Of a stretch of DNA of 12,909 bases, positions 6,902-12,909 are shown one piece after another. Where the stretch lies: the NCBI GenBank assembly GCA_025869455.1, contig JAOZVT010000362.1, positions 1 through 12,909 of the forward strand. Direction: 5' to 3'. Position 1 is the first letter of the stretch. Each line of letters begins with the position of its first letter. Both the position numbers and the translations under genes were made by a program. This DNA comes from Prosthecobacter sp. Its GTDB lineage: Bacteria; Verrucomicrobiota; Verrucomicrobiia; Verrucomicrobiales; Verrucomicrobiaceae. The notes beneath the pieces were generated by a model. It was not told the origin of the DNA. It did not search any database and saw only the letters and a program-made list of their open reading frames with translations.

Positions 6902-7625
6902 CCTATTTGCTCACCTCCCCCTGGCAGCCACGGACAGCCCTGGTGGGTTTACCCTGCTTTGGAATTTCCTGGCCATTGGCGGCTTCGTCATGCTCTTCAT
7001 TGTGCTGTGTTCCATGGCCGCCGTCACGGTCATGATCTCCGCCTGGTTGCGCCTCAGAGATCATTTGGTACTACCAGCCGCAGTCGCCAGCCAGCTGCGC
7101 AGCCTCCCTAGCTATGCAGCAAAAGGAGACATCAAACCGCTCCAGGCATTCCTTGAACGTGACCCTTCGCTCTTAGCCAGACTCGGTGCCCTAGCCATCA
7201 GTGGCACCTTTTCCAGTCGGCAAGAATGTGTGGAAACCATCACCGCCAGAGCCAAAGAAGATCTTCACCATCTGGAGCGCGGCGTATCCGTCCTTGAAGT
7301 CATGGTCACCGTCGCCCCGCTGCTTGGTTTGTTAGGCACCACAGCTGGTCTTGTCGGCATGTTTTCCGCCTTCGGCAGTGAAGCCGGCCCAGATACGGCA
7401 GGCGTGGCCAAGGAAATCGGCGTCGCCCTGCGCTGCACCATTGCAGGGCTTTTCGTCGCCGTCCCCTCCGTGATCGCCCACACTTACTTTGTTCGGCGCT
7501 TGGATAACATTGCCGTGCGCCTGGAGTCCATCCTGCATGAGACCATCCAGACCTTCTTTGCCCATTTTGAGGTGAAGCACACGCATGAGGACACCCCCTC
7601 TCCCCAACCTGAACGCCTGCGATGA
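6882..7625 (+). CDS. exbB: ExbB/TolQ/MotA-type proton channel protein
   Basis: ExbB-type proteins form the pentameric inner-membrane channel which, with ExbD, uses proton flow to drive the TonB partner. The 247-residue product has three membrane segments, at about 29-55, 139-163 and 184-204, with a cytoplasmic loop between the first and second. The family signature APLLGLLGTTAGLVGMF is at 145-161, and VALRCTIAGLFVAVPSVIAH (181-200) is the third-helix motif. A TTG lies two codons upstream of the chosen ATG at 6882; the ATG is preferred. It overlaps the TonB-like gene by 20 bases and exbD by 4 (ATGA), which indicates one operon with translational coupling. ExbB versus TolQ cannot be settled from this sequence alone. 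Confidence 0.9.
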   Translation: MKLLFIDLFAHLPLAATDSPGGFTLLWNFLAIGGFVMLFIVLCSMAAVTVMISAWLRLRDHLVLPAAVASQLRSLPSYAAKGDIKPLQAFLERDPSLLARLGALAISGTFSSRQECVETITARAKEDLHHLERGVSVLEVMVTVAPLLGLLGTTAGLVGMFSAFGSEAGPDTAGVAKEIGVALRCTIAGLFVAVPSVIAHTYFVRRLDNIAVRLESILHETIQTFFAHFEVKHTHEDTPSPQPERLR

Positions 7626-8041
7626 ACCTCCGCCCTCGCCGCCGTCCCGTTCCGACGATCCCCATCGTGTCGCTCATCGACATCATGGTGATCCTGCTCA
7701 TTTTCTTCATCGCCACCACCACCTTCAGGGAAGAGAAAAAAGAGGTCAAAATCACACTTCCTGAATCAAAATCTCTGGGGGAAACCATCAGCAATCAGGA
7801 AGTCCGCAAAACGATCACCATCAACAAATCCCAGGAAATGTTTTTGGATGGCGACCCTATCGCCACGGAAAAGCTAGCCGCAGCCATCGTAGCCCTCAAA
7901 AAGCAAAACCCGGGCGTCAAACTCGAGTTACAGGCCGATACCGAAACCGCTCTGGGTGTACTCATGAAGGTCTGGGACTCCCTCCGTGAAGCTGGCTACT
8001 CCATCAATGACGTCCCGGCACGAATTCAAAGCGTCAAGTAA
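7622..8041 (+). CDS. exbD: ExbD/TolR biopolymer transport protein
   Basis: ExbD-type proteins form the rotor core inside the ExbB pentamer and carry the protonated aspartate. The 139-residue product has a basic cytoplasmic N-terminus (MNLRPRRRPVPTIPIVS), a single membrane helix (about 13-31) with the essential Asp20 in SLIDIMVILLIFF, and a periplasmic domain with the usual ITLPES segment near 45-50 and QADTET near 104-109. Its length is normal. The ATG overlaps the exbB stop codon (ATGA). It is the last gene of the operon; the next gene, def, follows after 134 bases containing a degenerate palindromic repeat. Confidence 0.92.
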   Translation: MNLRPRRRPVPTIPIVSLIDIMVILLIFFIATTTFREEKKEVKITLPESKSLGETISNQEVRKTITINKSQEMFLDGDPIATEKLAAAIVALKKQNPGVKLELQADTETALGVLMKVWDSLREAGYSINDVPARIQSVK

Positions 8042-8076
8042 CTCTCCGCCACCTAACGTCTTCCTTTGCCTTCAGC

Positions 8077-8124
8077 CGGGATTCCACGATTTAAAGCAGG
8101 ATTTAGCGCGGACTTCGGGATTAG
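8077..8124. repeat. Palindromic intergenic repeat, degenerate copy 2
   Basis: GGGATTCCACGATTTAAAGC and the following GGATTTAGCGCGG...CTTCGGGATT resemble the family seen at 4661, 10258 and 10335, with several substitutions and small insertions. The outer arms (CCGGGATTCC and GGACTTCGGG) pair at 8 of 10 positions if G-T pairs are allowed. It lies between exbD and def. It is the weakest member, so family membership is likely rather than certain. Confidence 0.5.
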
Positions 8125-8175
8125 AATAAAGTTTGTCGCCATCGGCGCATTGTTGGTTATTTGTTACCGTTTCCC

Positions 8176-8742
8176 ATGGTACTCCCCATCGTTCGTTACC
8201 CAGATCCCGTCCTCCGCGCCAAATGCCGTCTCGTCACTGAAGTGACAGAAGAAATCCGCCAATTCTCGGCGGATATGATCGAAACGATGAAAGCCGCCAA
8301 TGGTGTCGGACTCGCAGCCCCCCAGGTCGCACGGGACATCCAACTGGCCGTTATTGACGTTTCCCACAATCCCCAGTGCATCACCTACCTCCGCATCAAT
8401 GGAGAGTCTGTGGACATGCCCGCTAAGATGCCCGTCATCTTCTTGAACCCAAAAATCGAACTCGGAAAAGACAAAGATGTGGATGAAGAAGGCTGCCTTA
8501 GCTTTCCACGCCTGCGTGGAGACATCCGCCGCAGTGAAGACGTGAAAGTCACATTCCAGACGCTTGACGGTGACACCCAAGTCTGGGAAACAGACGGCCT
8601 CCTGGCCCGCGCTTTCCAGCATGAGATTGATCACCTCAACGGCATCCTCTTCATTGATCGCTTATCCGCTGTGGCCAAAGTCGGGCTGAAGCGCAAACTC
8701 GGTCGCCTCATGCAAGAGTGGACAGAAGACGAGACCGAATAA
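8176..8742 (+). CDS. def: Peptide deformylase
   Basis: Deformylase removes the formyl group from the N-terminal methionine of new proteins, using an active-site metal, usually Fe2+. The 188-residue product shows all three motifs: GVGLAAPQ (43-50), EGCLS (105-109) with metal ligand Cys107, and QHEIDH (148-153) with ligands His149 and His153 and catalytic Glu150. The N-terminus MVLPIVRYPDPVLR is typical, so the ATG at 8176 was chosen over a TTG five codons upstream. The gene is not next to fmt (methionyl-tRNA formyltransferase), its common partner, at least within this window. It is probably transcribed alone, or with the following gene at 113 bases' distance. No Shine-Dalgarno sequence is visible. 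Confidence 0.96.
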   Translation: MVLPIVRYPDPVLRAKCRLVTEVTEEIRQFSADMIETMKAANGVGLAAPQVARDIQLAVIDVSHNPQCITYLRINGESVDMPAKMPVIFLNPKIELGKDKDVDEEGCLSFPRLRGDIRRSEDVKVTFQTLDGDTQVWETDGLLARAFQHEIDHLNGILFIDRLSAVAKVGLKRKLGRLMQEWTEDETE

Positions 8743-8855
8743 GGTTCTCAGTCTCCCCCAGCCACACATTAGATTGACTCCACGCTTTTTTCGAAAGCGC
8801 AAAAGAACTGAATTCCAGCCTTGGCAAGTCAGCCTGGATTTTGCAGTCTCCGCAT

Positions 8856-10241
8856 ATGTGGTCGAAATTCATTGATGCTATCTGCATATTCACGGTAGCT
8901 TGCCTAGCAACGCTCTCCCTGCCTGCGGCTGATCCTAGCTGGAAAGCGGGTGCAGCCAGTGTGGAGATCACCCCAGACTTCCCTGTCCGCCTCAGTGGCT
9001 ATGGCAGCCGTACCATCCCCCATGAAGGCGTAGAAATGCGCCTGCACGCGAAGGCACTCGCCCTGACCTGGGCGGCAGAACCAACAGCGGTCATCCTCAC
9101 CGTGGATAACTGCGGCGTCCCCGCCACGTTACGAGATGAGGTTTTGAGGCGTCTGAATGAATCAGGCTGTCCCCTCGAAAGTGATCGTTTCGCGCTTCAC
9201 TCCAGTCACACCCATTGCGCCCCCATGCTGCCAGGCGTTCTACCCTTTTTGTTCGGGCAGGACCTTCCCCCCGCAGAAATAGCAGCCATCCAGCGTTATG
9301 GAGAGGAACTCACCAGCAAACTTGTAAGTGTCGTCCAAAAAGCTTTCACTCAACAAGAACCAGCCAATCTGGACTGGAACATTGGCAAAGTGCTCTTTGC
9401 CATGAATCGCCGCCTCAAAACCGACAAGGGGTTCACCAACAGCCAAAACCCCTACGGCCCCGTGGATCACGCTTTGCCGTTGCTTCGGATCACAGGAAAA
9501 GATGGCAAACTCCGAGCCCTCTTTACCAGCTACGCCTGCCATTGCACGACCTTGGCCTTGAACAAAACTCACCCCGACTGGGCAGGCTGCGCTCAAAAGG
9601 AATTGGAACTACGCTTCCCCGGCGTCATCGCCATGACCGCCATTGGTTGCGGAGCCGATCAAAACCCTTATCCACGCAGAGAACTGGTGCATGCAGAACA
9701 ACATGGGGTGGACCTCGCCAAAGAAGCCGTCCGCATCATTAACAAACCCATGAAGCCTATCCACGGCCCCATCGTTTGCAGCAGCCGCGAGATCAGGCTC
9801 CCCTTTGACACACTGCCAGATCACGCCGGATGGGAAAAACTGGCCCAGGATAAAAACAGATGGACCGCCTTTCACGCTAAGCATTTTCTAGCGACTCTGG
9901 ATCGTGGTGAATCCATCCCTACCGCCTTGCCCTACCGAGTTCAGGTTTGGGCCTTTAACCATGACCTCCTAACCATCAATCTACCAGGGGAAGTCGTGGT
10001 GGACTATGGGCTCCACTTCAAAAAAGAAAATGATCCCGCACGGACCTGGGTCAACAGTTACACCAACGATGTCCCCTGCTACATTCCATCTCAAAGAGTC
10101 TGGGAAGAAGGCGGTTATGAAGCTGCTGGTGCCATGATTTATTATGGGCGGCCAACCCGCTTCGCCTCCGGCATTGAAGACCTCATTGCACAAACCGTTA
10201 AAGATCTCGTTCCCACCGAGTTTGTGAATCACAAAAAATAA
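8856..10241 (+). CDS. Exported neutral/alkaline ceramidase-family protein
   Basis: This 461-residue protein has a signal peptide (about residues 1-25, MWSKFIDAICIFTVACLATL then SLPAA) and the fold-defining segments of the neutral ceramidase N-terminal domain. KAGAASVEITPDFPVRLSGYG (30-50) is the family opening. SSHTHCAP (116-123) and His229 in ACHCTT fit zinc-ligand histidines. Glu379 in LPGE and Tyr409 in VPCYIPS fit the Glu and Tyr ligands known from the Pseudomonas enzyme. The segment that normally holds the nucleophile serine (GDVSPN) is replaced by GCGADQNP at 264-271. It is therefore a family member, but ceramide hydrolysis is not assured; another amide or ester substrate is possible. 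It lacks the separate C-terminal domain of classical ceramidases. The ATG at 8856 directly begins the signal peptide. It is followed by the large palindromic intergenic region. Confidence 0.85.
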   Translation: MWSKFIDAICIFTVACLATLSLPAADPSWKAGAASVEITPDFPVRLSGYGSRTIPHEGVEMRLHAKALALTWAAEPTAVILTVDNCGVPATLRDEVLRRLNESGCPLESDRFALHSSHTHCAPMLPGVLPFLFGQDLPPAEIAAIQRYGEELTSKLVSVVQKAFTQQEPANLDWNIGKVLFAMNRRLKTDKGFTNSQNPYGPVDHALPLLRITGKDGKLRALFTSYACHCTTLALNKTHPDWAGCAQKELELRFPGVIAMTAIGCGADQNPYPRRELVHAEQHGVDLAKEAVRIINKPMKPIHGPIVCSSREIRLPFDTLPDHAGWEKLAQDKNRWTAFHAKHFLATLDRGESIPTALPYRVQVWAFNHDLLTINLPGEVVVDYGLHFKKENDPARTWVNSYTNDVPCYIPSQRVWEEGGYEAAGAMIYYGRPTRFASGIEDLIAQTVKDLVPTEFVNHKK

Positions 10242-10257
10242 CGGCTCAGACACTTCA

Positions 10258-10363
10258 CCCCGGATTCCGCGATCAATCGCGGAGTTCGGGTTAAGTACTC
10301 CAGAGCTTTAGCTCGCCAAAGCTCCACTTTAACCCGGATTCCGCAATTCAGCGCGAGACAGCG
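10258..10363. repeat. Composite palindromic repeat: two copies flanking an inner inverted repeat
   Basis: The left unit is a 14-base-pair hairpin, CCCGGATTCCGCGA (10259-10272) with TCGCGGAGTTCGGG (10277-10290), loop TCAA, including two G-T pairs. The right unit (10335-10363) matches the copy at 4663-4691 at 26 of 29 positions. Between them, GAGCTTT (10303-10309) pairs with AAAGCTC (10318-10324). The larger segment 10281-10296 can also pair with 10326-10343 (GGGTTAAG with TTTAACCC and beyond), giving an alternative long cruciform. The left hairpin begins 17 bases after the ceramidase-like stop codon and could act as a terminator, though only TT follows it. Confidence 0.8.
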
Positions 10364-10371
10364 ACAAAAAA

Positions 10372-10450
10372 GCCTGCGACTCAGATGGCTCGGAGACTGC
10401 GGGACTGTATTTTAGAATACTGGACCGACAGGCACCGAGCCGTATGAGGC
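10372..10450. other. 79-base segment with nested complementarity (possible structured RNA or repeat module)
   Basis: Four nested stems can form: GCCT (10372-10375) with AGGC (10447-10450); GGCTCGG (10387-10393) with CCGAGCC (10435-10441); TGCGG (10398-10402) with CCGACA (10425-10430, one bulged A); and GTATT (10407-10411) with AATAC (10416-10420) closing a TTAG loop. I do not recognise it as a known RNA class. It is unlike the neighbouring palindromic repeat in sequence. The strand is undetermined. Confidence 0.45.
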
Positions 10451-10471
10451 CAGGATTTGCAGTCGATGGCA

Positions 10472-10495
10472 GCGATCAATCGCGGAGTTTGGGTT
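10472..10495. repeat. Palindromic intergenic repeat, partial copy (right arm)
   Basis: These 24 bases, beginning GCGATCAATCGCGGAG, match 10269-10292 at 23 of 24 positions, including the hairpin centre GCGA-TCAA-TCGC and the right arm. The left outer arm is missing and replaced by unrelated sequence, so this looks like a truncated copy. Confidence 0.75.
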
Positions 10496-10558
10496 CGAAA
10501 TTCGACCCTCTATTTCATCACCAAGGGCTCACACGTTTCGGCTTCCTCCATGGCCCAT

Positions 10559-10589
10559 AAAAAAGCACCCAGCCATATAGGCTGGGTGC
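10559..10589 (-). terminator. Rho-independent terminator after the DUF1501 gene
   Basis: A perfect 10-base-pair stem, GCACCCAGCC (10565-10574) with GGCTGGGTGC (10580-10589), has a 5-base loop. Six A residues at 10559-10564 read as TTTTTT directly after the stem on the minus strand. It lies 38 bases after the DUF1501 stop codon and should end the DUF1553-DUF1501 transcript. Confidence 0.92.
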
Positions 10590-10627
10590 TGCATCATTCA
10601 GTCTATTGAAGACCCAATGAAAGTTAA

Positions 10628-11929
10628 TTAAGCGAAGATATCCAAAACGGGAACACCCTTATCCGCCACCGTGAAGGGACGGTTGGAAGGAGACATCACG
10701 ACTTCGTCCACGGGCAGGCCCATAGCATGACCAACGGTGGCCAAGAAATCCTGCGGGCTGGTCTGCTTGTCTGCTGGGCGACGACCATCTTTGTCTGTCG
10801 CACCATAAGCAAAACCACGCTTCACACCGCCACCAGCCAGAACCGTGGAGTAAGCCAACGGATAGTGATCGCGACCATCGTTTTCATTGATATCAGGCGT
10901 GCGGCCAAACTCAGAACCCAGAACCACCAGAGTGGATTCCAGTAATCCTTTGGCTTCCAGATCCAGCAACAACGCAGAGAAACCAGTATCGAGAGTAGCA
11001 CCATTATTGGTCATGCCGTTATCAATGATGTTGTGCATGTCCCAGCCGCCCATTTGGACTTCCACGAAACGCACACCACTCTCCACCAGACGACGAGCGA
11101 GCAAGCAGCCCTGGCCGAAGCTGGAGCGACCATACTTATCCCGCGTTTCAGCCGATTCCAAAGTCAGGTCAAAGGCCTTGAGATCTTCACTCTTCATGAG
11201 TTTCAGCGTCTCATCATAGAACTCCGTATAAGCCTTCACTTCTTCCGTCTGGAACTTCTTACGGAAAGAAGAATCAAACTCGTTCATCAGCCCAATACGC
11301 TTACCAAACATCGTGTTATCCGTTGTTGGAGTGATGTTCTGAAGGCCAGTTTCAGGATTTGAAATCGGGATCGGAGACATGGACGTTGGGAAGAACCCAG
11401 CACCCGGATAGGCACTGCCACTGTTCACGATCACGCTATCAGGCAGAGTCACATCTTTGATGCGGCCCAGGAAGTGAGTCGCCCACACACCCATGCAAGG
11501 ATGCACAATCGTGGTGCGCGGATCATAGCCCGTCTTCATGATGTAAGTGCCGGATTCATGCACACCCGTCTTGGAAGACATGGAGCGGATGATGGACAAC
11601 TTGTTAGCATTCTCAGCCAGCTTTGGCAGATAACCACCGAGGAAGTCAATGCCTTCAGCCTTAGCCTTGATGCGCTCACCAGGGCCTTTGGTGCTGCCTG
11701 TCTTTGGATCAAAGGTATCCAGGTGGGTCATACCGCCACTCATCCAGAGATAAATGACGTGTTTGGCCTTGCCAAATCCTGGAGTCCCAGGACCAGACCC
11801 ACTGCTTTCCGCAGCCATCATCTTGGAAGACAGCCCTGGAAGCAAGCTGACACCCAACGCGGTTTTCGCCGTGTTAAGCATGAACTGACGACGATTAGGT
11901 TCGTTCAAGCGGAGCAATTCAGTTTTCAT
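10628..11929 (-). CDS. DUF1501 family exported protein (alkaline phosphatase/sulfatase-like fold)
   Basis: This 433-residue protein matches DUF1501, a family abundant in Planctomycetes and Verrucomicrobia, distantly related to sulfatases and alkaline phosphatases; its reaction is not established. The N-terminus has a twin-arginine-like signal: NRRQF with Arg13-Arg14, then TALGVSLLPGL, suggesting Tat export of a folded protein. Family segments are LWMSGGMTHLDTFDP (61-75), CLLARRLVESGVRFVEVQ (275-292), GGWDMH (294-299, usually GGWDTH), SEFGRTP (339-345), GRDHYP (352-357), VLAGGGVKRG (363-372) and the closing PQDFLATVGHAMGLP region near residue 400. The ATG at 11927-11929 is preferred over a TTG two codons upstream. 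It starts 41 bases after the DUF1553 stop on the same strand, so the two form a probable operon, closed by the terminator at 10559-10589. Confidence 0.9.
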   Translation of the reverse strand: MKTELLRLNEPNRRQFMLNTAKTALGVSLLPGLSSKMMAAESSGSGPGTPGFGKAKHVIYLWMSGGMTHLDTFDPKTGSTKGPGERIKAKAEGIDFLGGYLPKLAENANKLSIIRSMSSKTGVHESGTYIMKTGYDPRTTIVHPCMGVWATHFLGRIKDVTLPDSVIVNSGSAYPGAGFFPTSMSPIPISNPETGLQNITPTTDNTMFGKRIGLMNEFDSSFRKKFQTEEVKAYTEFYDETLKLMKSEDLKAFDLTLESAETRDKYGRSSFGQGCLLARRLVESGVRFVEVQMGGWDMHNIIDNGMTNNGATLDTGFSALLLDLEAKGLLESTLVVLGSEFGRTPDINENDGRDHYPLAYSTVLAGGGVKRGFAYGATDKDGRRPADKQTSPQDFLATVGHAMGLPVDEVVMSPSNRPFTVADKGVPVLDIFA

Positions 11930-11970
11930 ATTCAAAAGGTTGATTCGGTTATCGTTGAAAGACGGTTTGA

Positions 11971-12909
11971 TTACTGAATGAACATGAATTCACGAGTGTT
12001 GATCAAAGCCCAGATCATGTTGGAGTAGCCTTTGTCACCGTGTGAGCTGAGCTCACGTTTCGCGATGTCCTTCTCCTGCATCGTTGGGCGGCGGTTCATG
12101 ATCGTCATGAACATGCGGTCCACTTTGTCAGACGCATTGGTCACCTTATCCATGGTGCGGAAGATCAATGAATCTTCGCTCGTTAGCATCTTCTGAGCTT
12201 TACCATTCATCATCATCAACACCTGAGGAACGTTGCCGATCTTGGTGCCACCATCAATCAGGTTACGAGGGGACTGACCAAAGTCGATCAGGAAGTGACC
12301 ACCAGGAGCAGGCTGCTCAATCTCAGCAGAGCGCATCAAGCGCATCCCTTCATAAGTAAGAATCTTGCCGGGACCATCAGTCACCGCCGCTGTTTCTTTA
12401 GCTGGCTTATTGGAGCCACCTTCCATCATCATGCTGTCACCACCCGCCATATCCAGACCGCCGCCCATCAACTCACGCTCTTTCTGCTGCATGTTGCGGT
12501 AAGCACTGTATTTGATCAGCACCGTCTGCGCATCCACCGTGTCCAGGTTCATATCAATGGACTTCGCATACAGATCCTGCAGCGGTGCCTTGTAGGAATC
12601 AGGCTGACCCAACACCAAAGTCATGTAGGAATCCCAAGCCTGCTCTGCCGACATGCGGCGCAGCATAGGCCCCTGGAAGTAATACACTTCACCGAGAGCG
12701 ACGTTTTCAGACGTGGCTTCAGACTGATAAGCGCGGGTGTTATAAACGATCCGCATGAAATCTTTGAGGTCGAATTTCACACGCTTCATTTCCTGCGCCA
12801 AATGCTTCAGCAACTCAGGGTTAGCCGACTGATCTGGATCATCAATGTTCGTCACAGGCTCATTCACGCCAGAACCAAAAGCACGCTTCCACATGCGGTT
12901 AGCGATGGT
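11971..12909 (-). CDS. DUF1553 family protein, C-terminal part, cut by window edge
   Basis: The open frame runs off the right edge; only the last 312 codons are seen, and the upstream codons ACC-ATC-GCT-AAC-CGC continue in frame before the first internal ATG at 12894. IANRMWKRAFGSGVNEPV at the edge is the family counterpart of NR.W...FG.GLV.PV. LLKHLAQEMKRVKFDLKDFMRIV, then YNTRAYQ, RRMSAEQAWDSYM, FGQSPRNL and the terminal WALINTREFMFIQ are all DUF1553 features. In this family the missing upstream part usually holds a DUF1549 domain and sometimes a c-type cytochrome domain, but neither can be checked here. An insert rich in Gly and Met (12412-12468) interrupts the family pattern. It is co-directional with the DUF1501 gene, its usual genomic partner. 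The function is unknown; export is likely but the N-terminus is missing. Confidence 0.88.
   Translation of the reverse strand, partial: TIANRMWKRAFGSGVNEPVTNIDDPDQSANPELLKHLAQEMKRVKFDLKDFMRIVYNTRAYQSEATSENVALGEVYYFQGPMLRRMSAEQAWDSYMTLVLGQPDSYKAPLQDLYAKSIDMNLDTVDAQTVLIKYSAYRNMQQKERELMGGGLDMAGGDSMMMEGGSNKPAKETAAVTDGPGKILTYEGMRLMRSAEIEQPAPGGHFLIDFGQSPRNLIDGGTKIGNVPQVLMMMNGKAQKMLTSEDSLIFRTMDKVTNASDKVDRMFMTIMNRRPTMQEKDIAKRELSSHGDKGYSNMIWALINTREFMFIQ

Larger units (their letters stand above)
10242..10627. other. 386-base non-coding intergenic region, dense in inverted repeats
   Basis: I find no credible coding sequence between the ceramidase-like gene (plus) and the DUF1501 gene (minus), which converge here. 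The region holds, in order, a composite palindromic repeat (10258-10363), a separate foldable segment (10372-10450), a partial repeat copy (10472-10495), about 60 bases with nothing recognisable (10496-10558), and the DUF1501 terminator (10559-10589). The last 38 bases before the DUF1501 stop have no evident feature. Confidence 0.8.

Noticed and set aside
8783..8799. Hairpin CGCTTT-TTTCG-AAAGCG between def and the ceramidase-like gene
   Set aside because: It is short and followed by AAAAG, not T; it is too weak for a terminator and unrelated to the repeat family.
9215..9742. Plus-strand open frame of 175 codons inside the ceramidase-like gene
   Set aside because: It is rich in Arg, Pro, Ser and His with no recognisable domain, and overlaps a gene with clear family motifs in another frame.
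11474..11977. Plus-strand open frame of 167 codons opposite the DUF1501 gene
   Set aside because: It is antisense to strongly conserved DUF1501 motifs and has no signal peptide or recognisable domain.

Overview
This window is most likely from a member of the Verrucomicrobiota, perhaps near Verrucomicrobium or Prosthecobacter. The evidence is a DUF1553/DUF1501 gene pair (a hallmark of Planctomycetes and Verrucomicrobia), a secreted ceramidase-like protein of the type common in those phyla, and housekeeping genes in the order rpmE-prfA-prmC-murA. No 16S rRNA or other decisive marker is present, so this placement is inference. Most of the window is ordinary chromosome. I see no tRNA, rRNA, CRISPR array, phage, transposase or insertion sequence.

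Layout. Positions 1-2868 (minus strand) hold a translation and cell-wall cluster: ribosomal protein L31 (rpmE), release factor 1 (prfA), the methyltransferase that modifies its GGQ glutamine (prmC), and the start of murA, which runs off the left edge. A rho-independent terminator separates rpmE from prfA. Positions 3076-4216 (plus) hold a nitroreductase overlapping a DUF456 membrane protein. A small secreted protein, possibly a lipoprotein, lies opposite at 4231-4590. Positions 4773-5672 (plus) encode an exported phosphodiesterase of the alkaline phosphatase superfamily. Positions 5762-8041 (plus) are a compact three-gene energy-transduction operon: a TonB/TolA-like protein, an ExbB/TolQ channel protein and an ExbD/TolR protein, each overlapping the next. 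Peptide deformylase (8176-8742) and an exported ceramidase-like protein (8856-10241) follow. The right end (10628-12909, minus) is a DUF1553 C-terminal part followed by a complete DUF1501 gene and a strong terminator.

How the genes fit together. PrmC and RF1 are an enzyme and substrate made from one transcription unit. The TonB/ExbB/ExbD proteins should couple proton-motive force to an outer-membrane process, but no receptor or Pal gene lies next to them. The phosphodiesterase, ceramidase-like protein, DUF1501 and probably DUF1553 are exported proteins, which suits a Gram-negative, heterotrophic cell.

The least explained content is between the genes. A family of palindromic repeats sharing the core GGATTCCGCGATTCAGCGCG, or its shorter hairpin form, occurs in three intergenic regions (near 4661, 8077 and 10258-10495). 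In the 386-base gap at 10242-10627 the copies form a composite with a long inverted repeat and lie beside a separate 79-base foldable segment. None of the 14 starts I could place has a recognisable Shine-Dalgarno core. I found no clearly new multi-gene system. The repeat family, the segment at 10372-10450, and the active-site departures in PrmC and the ceramidase-like protein most deserve checking.
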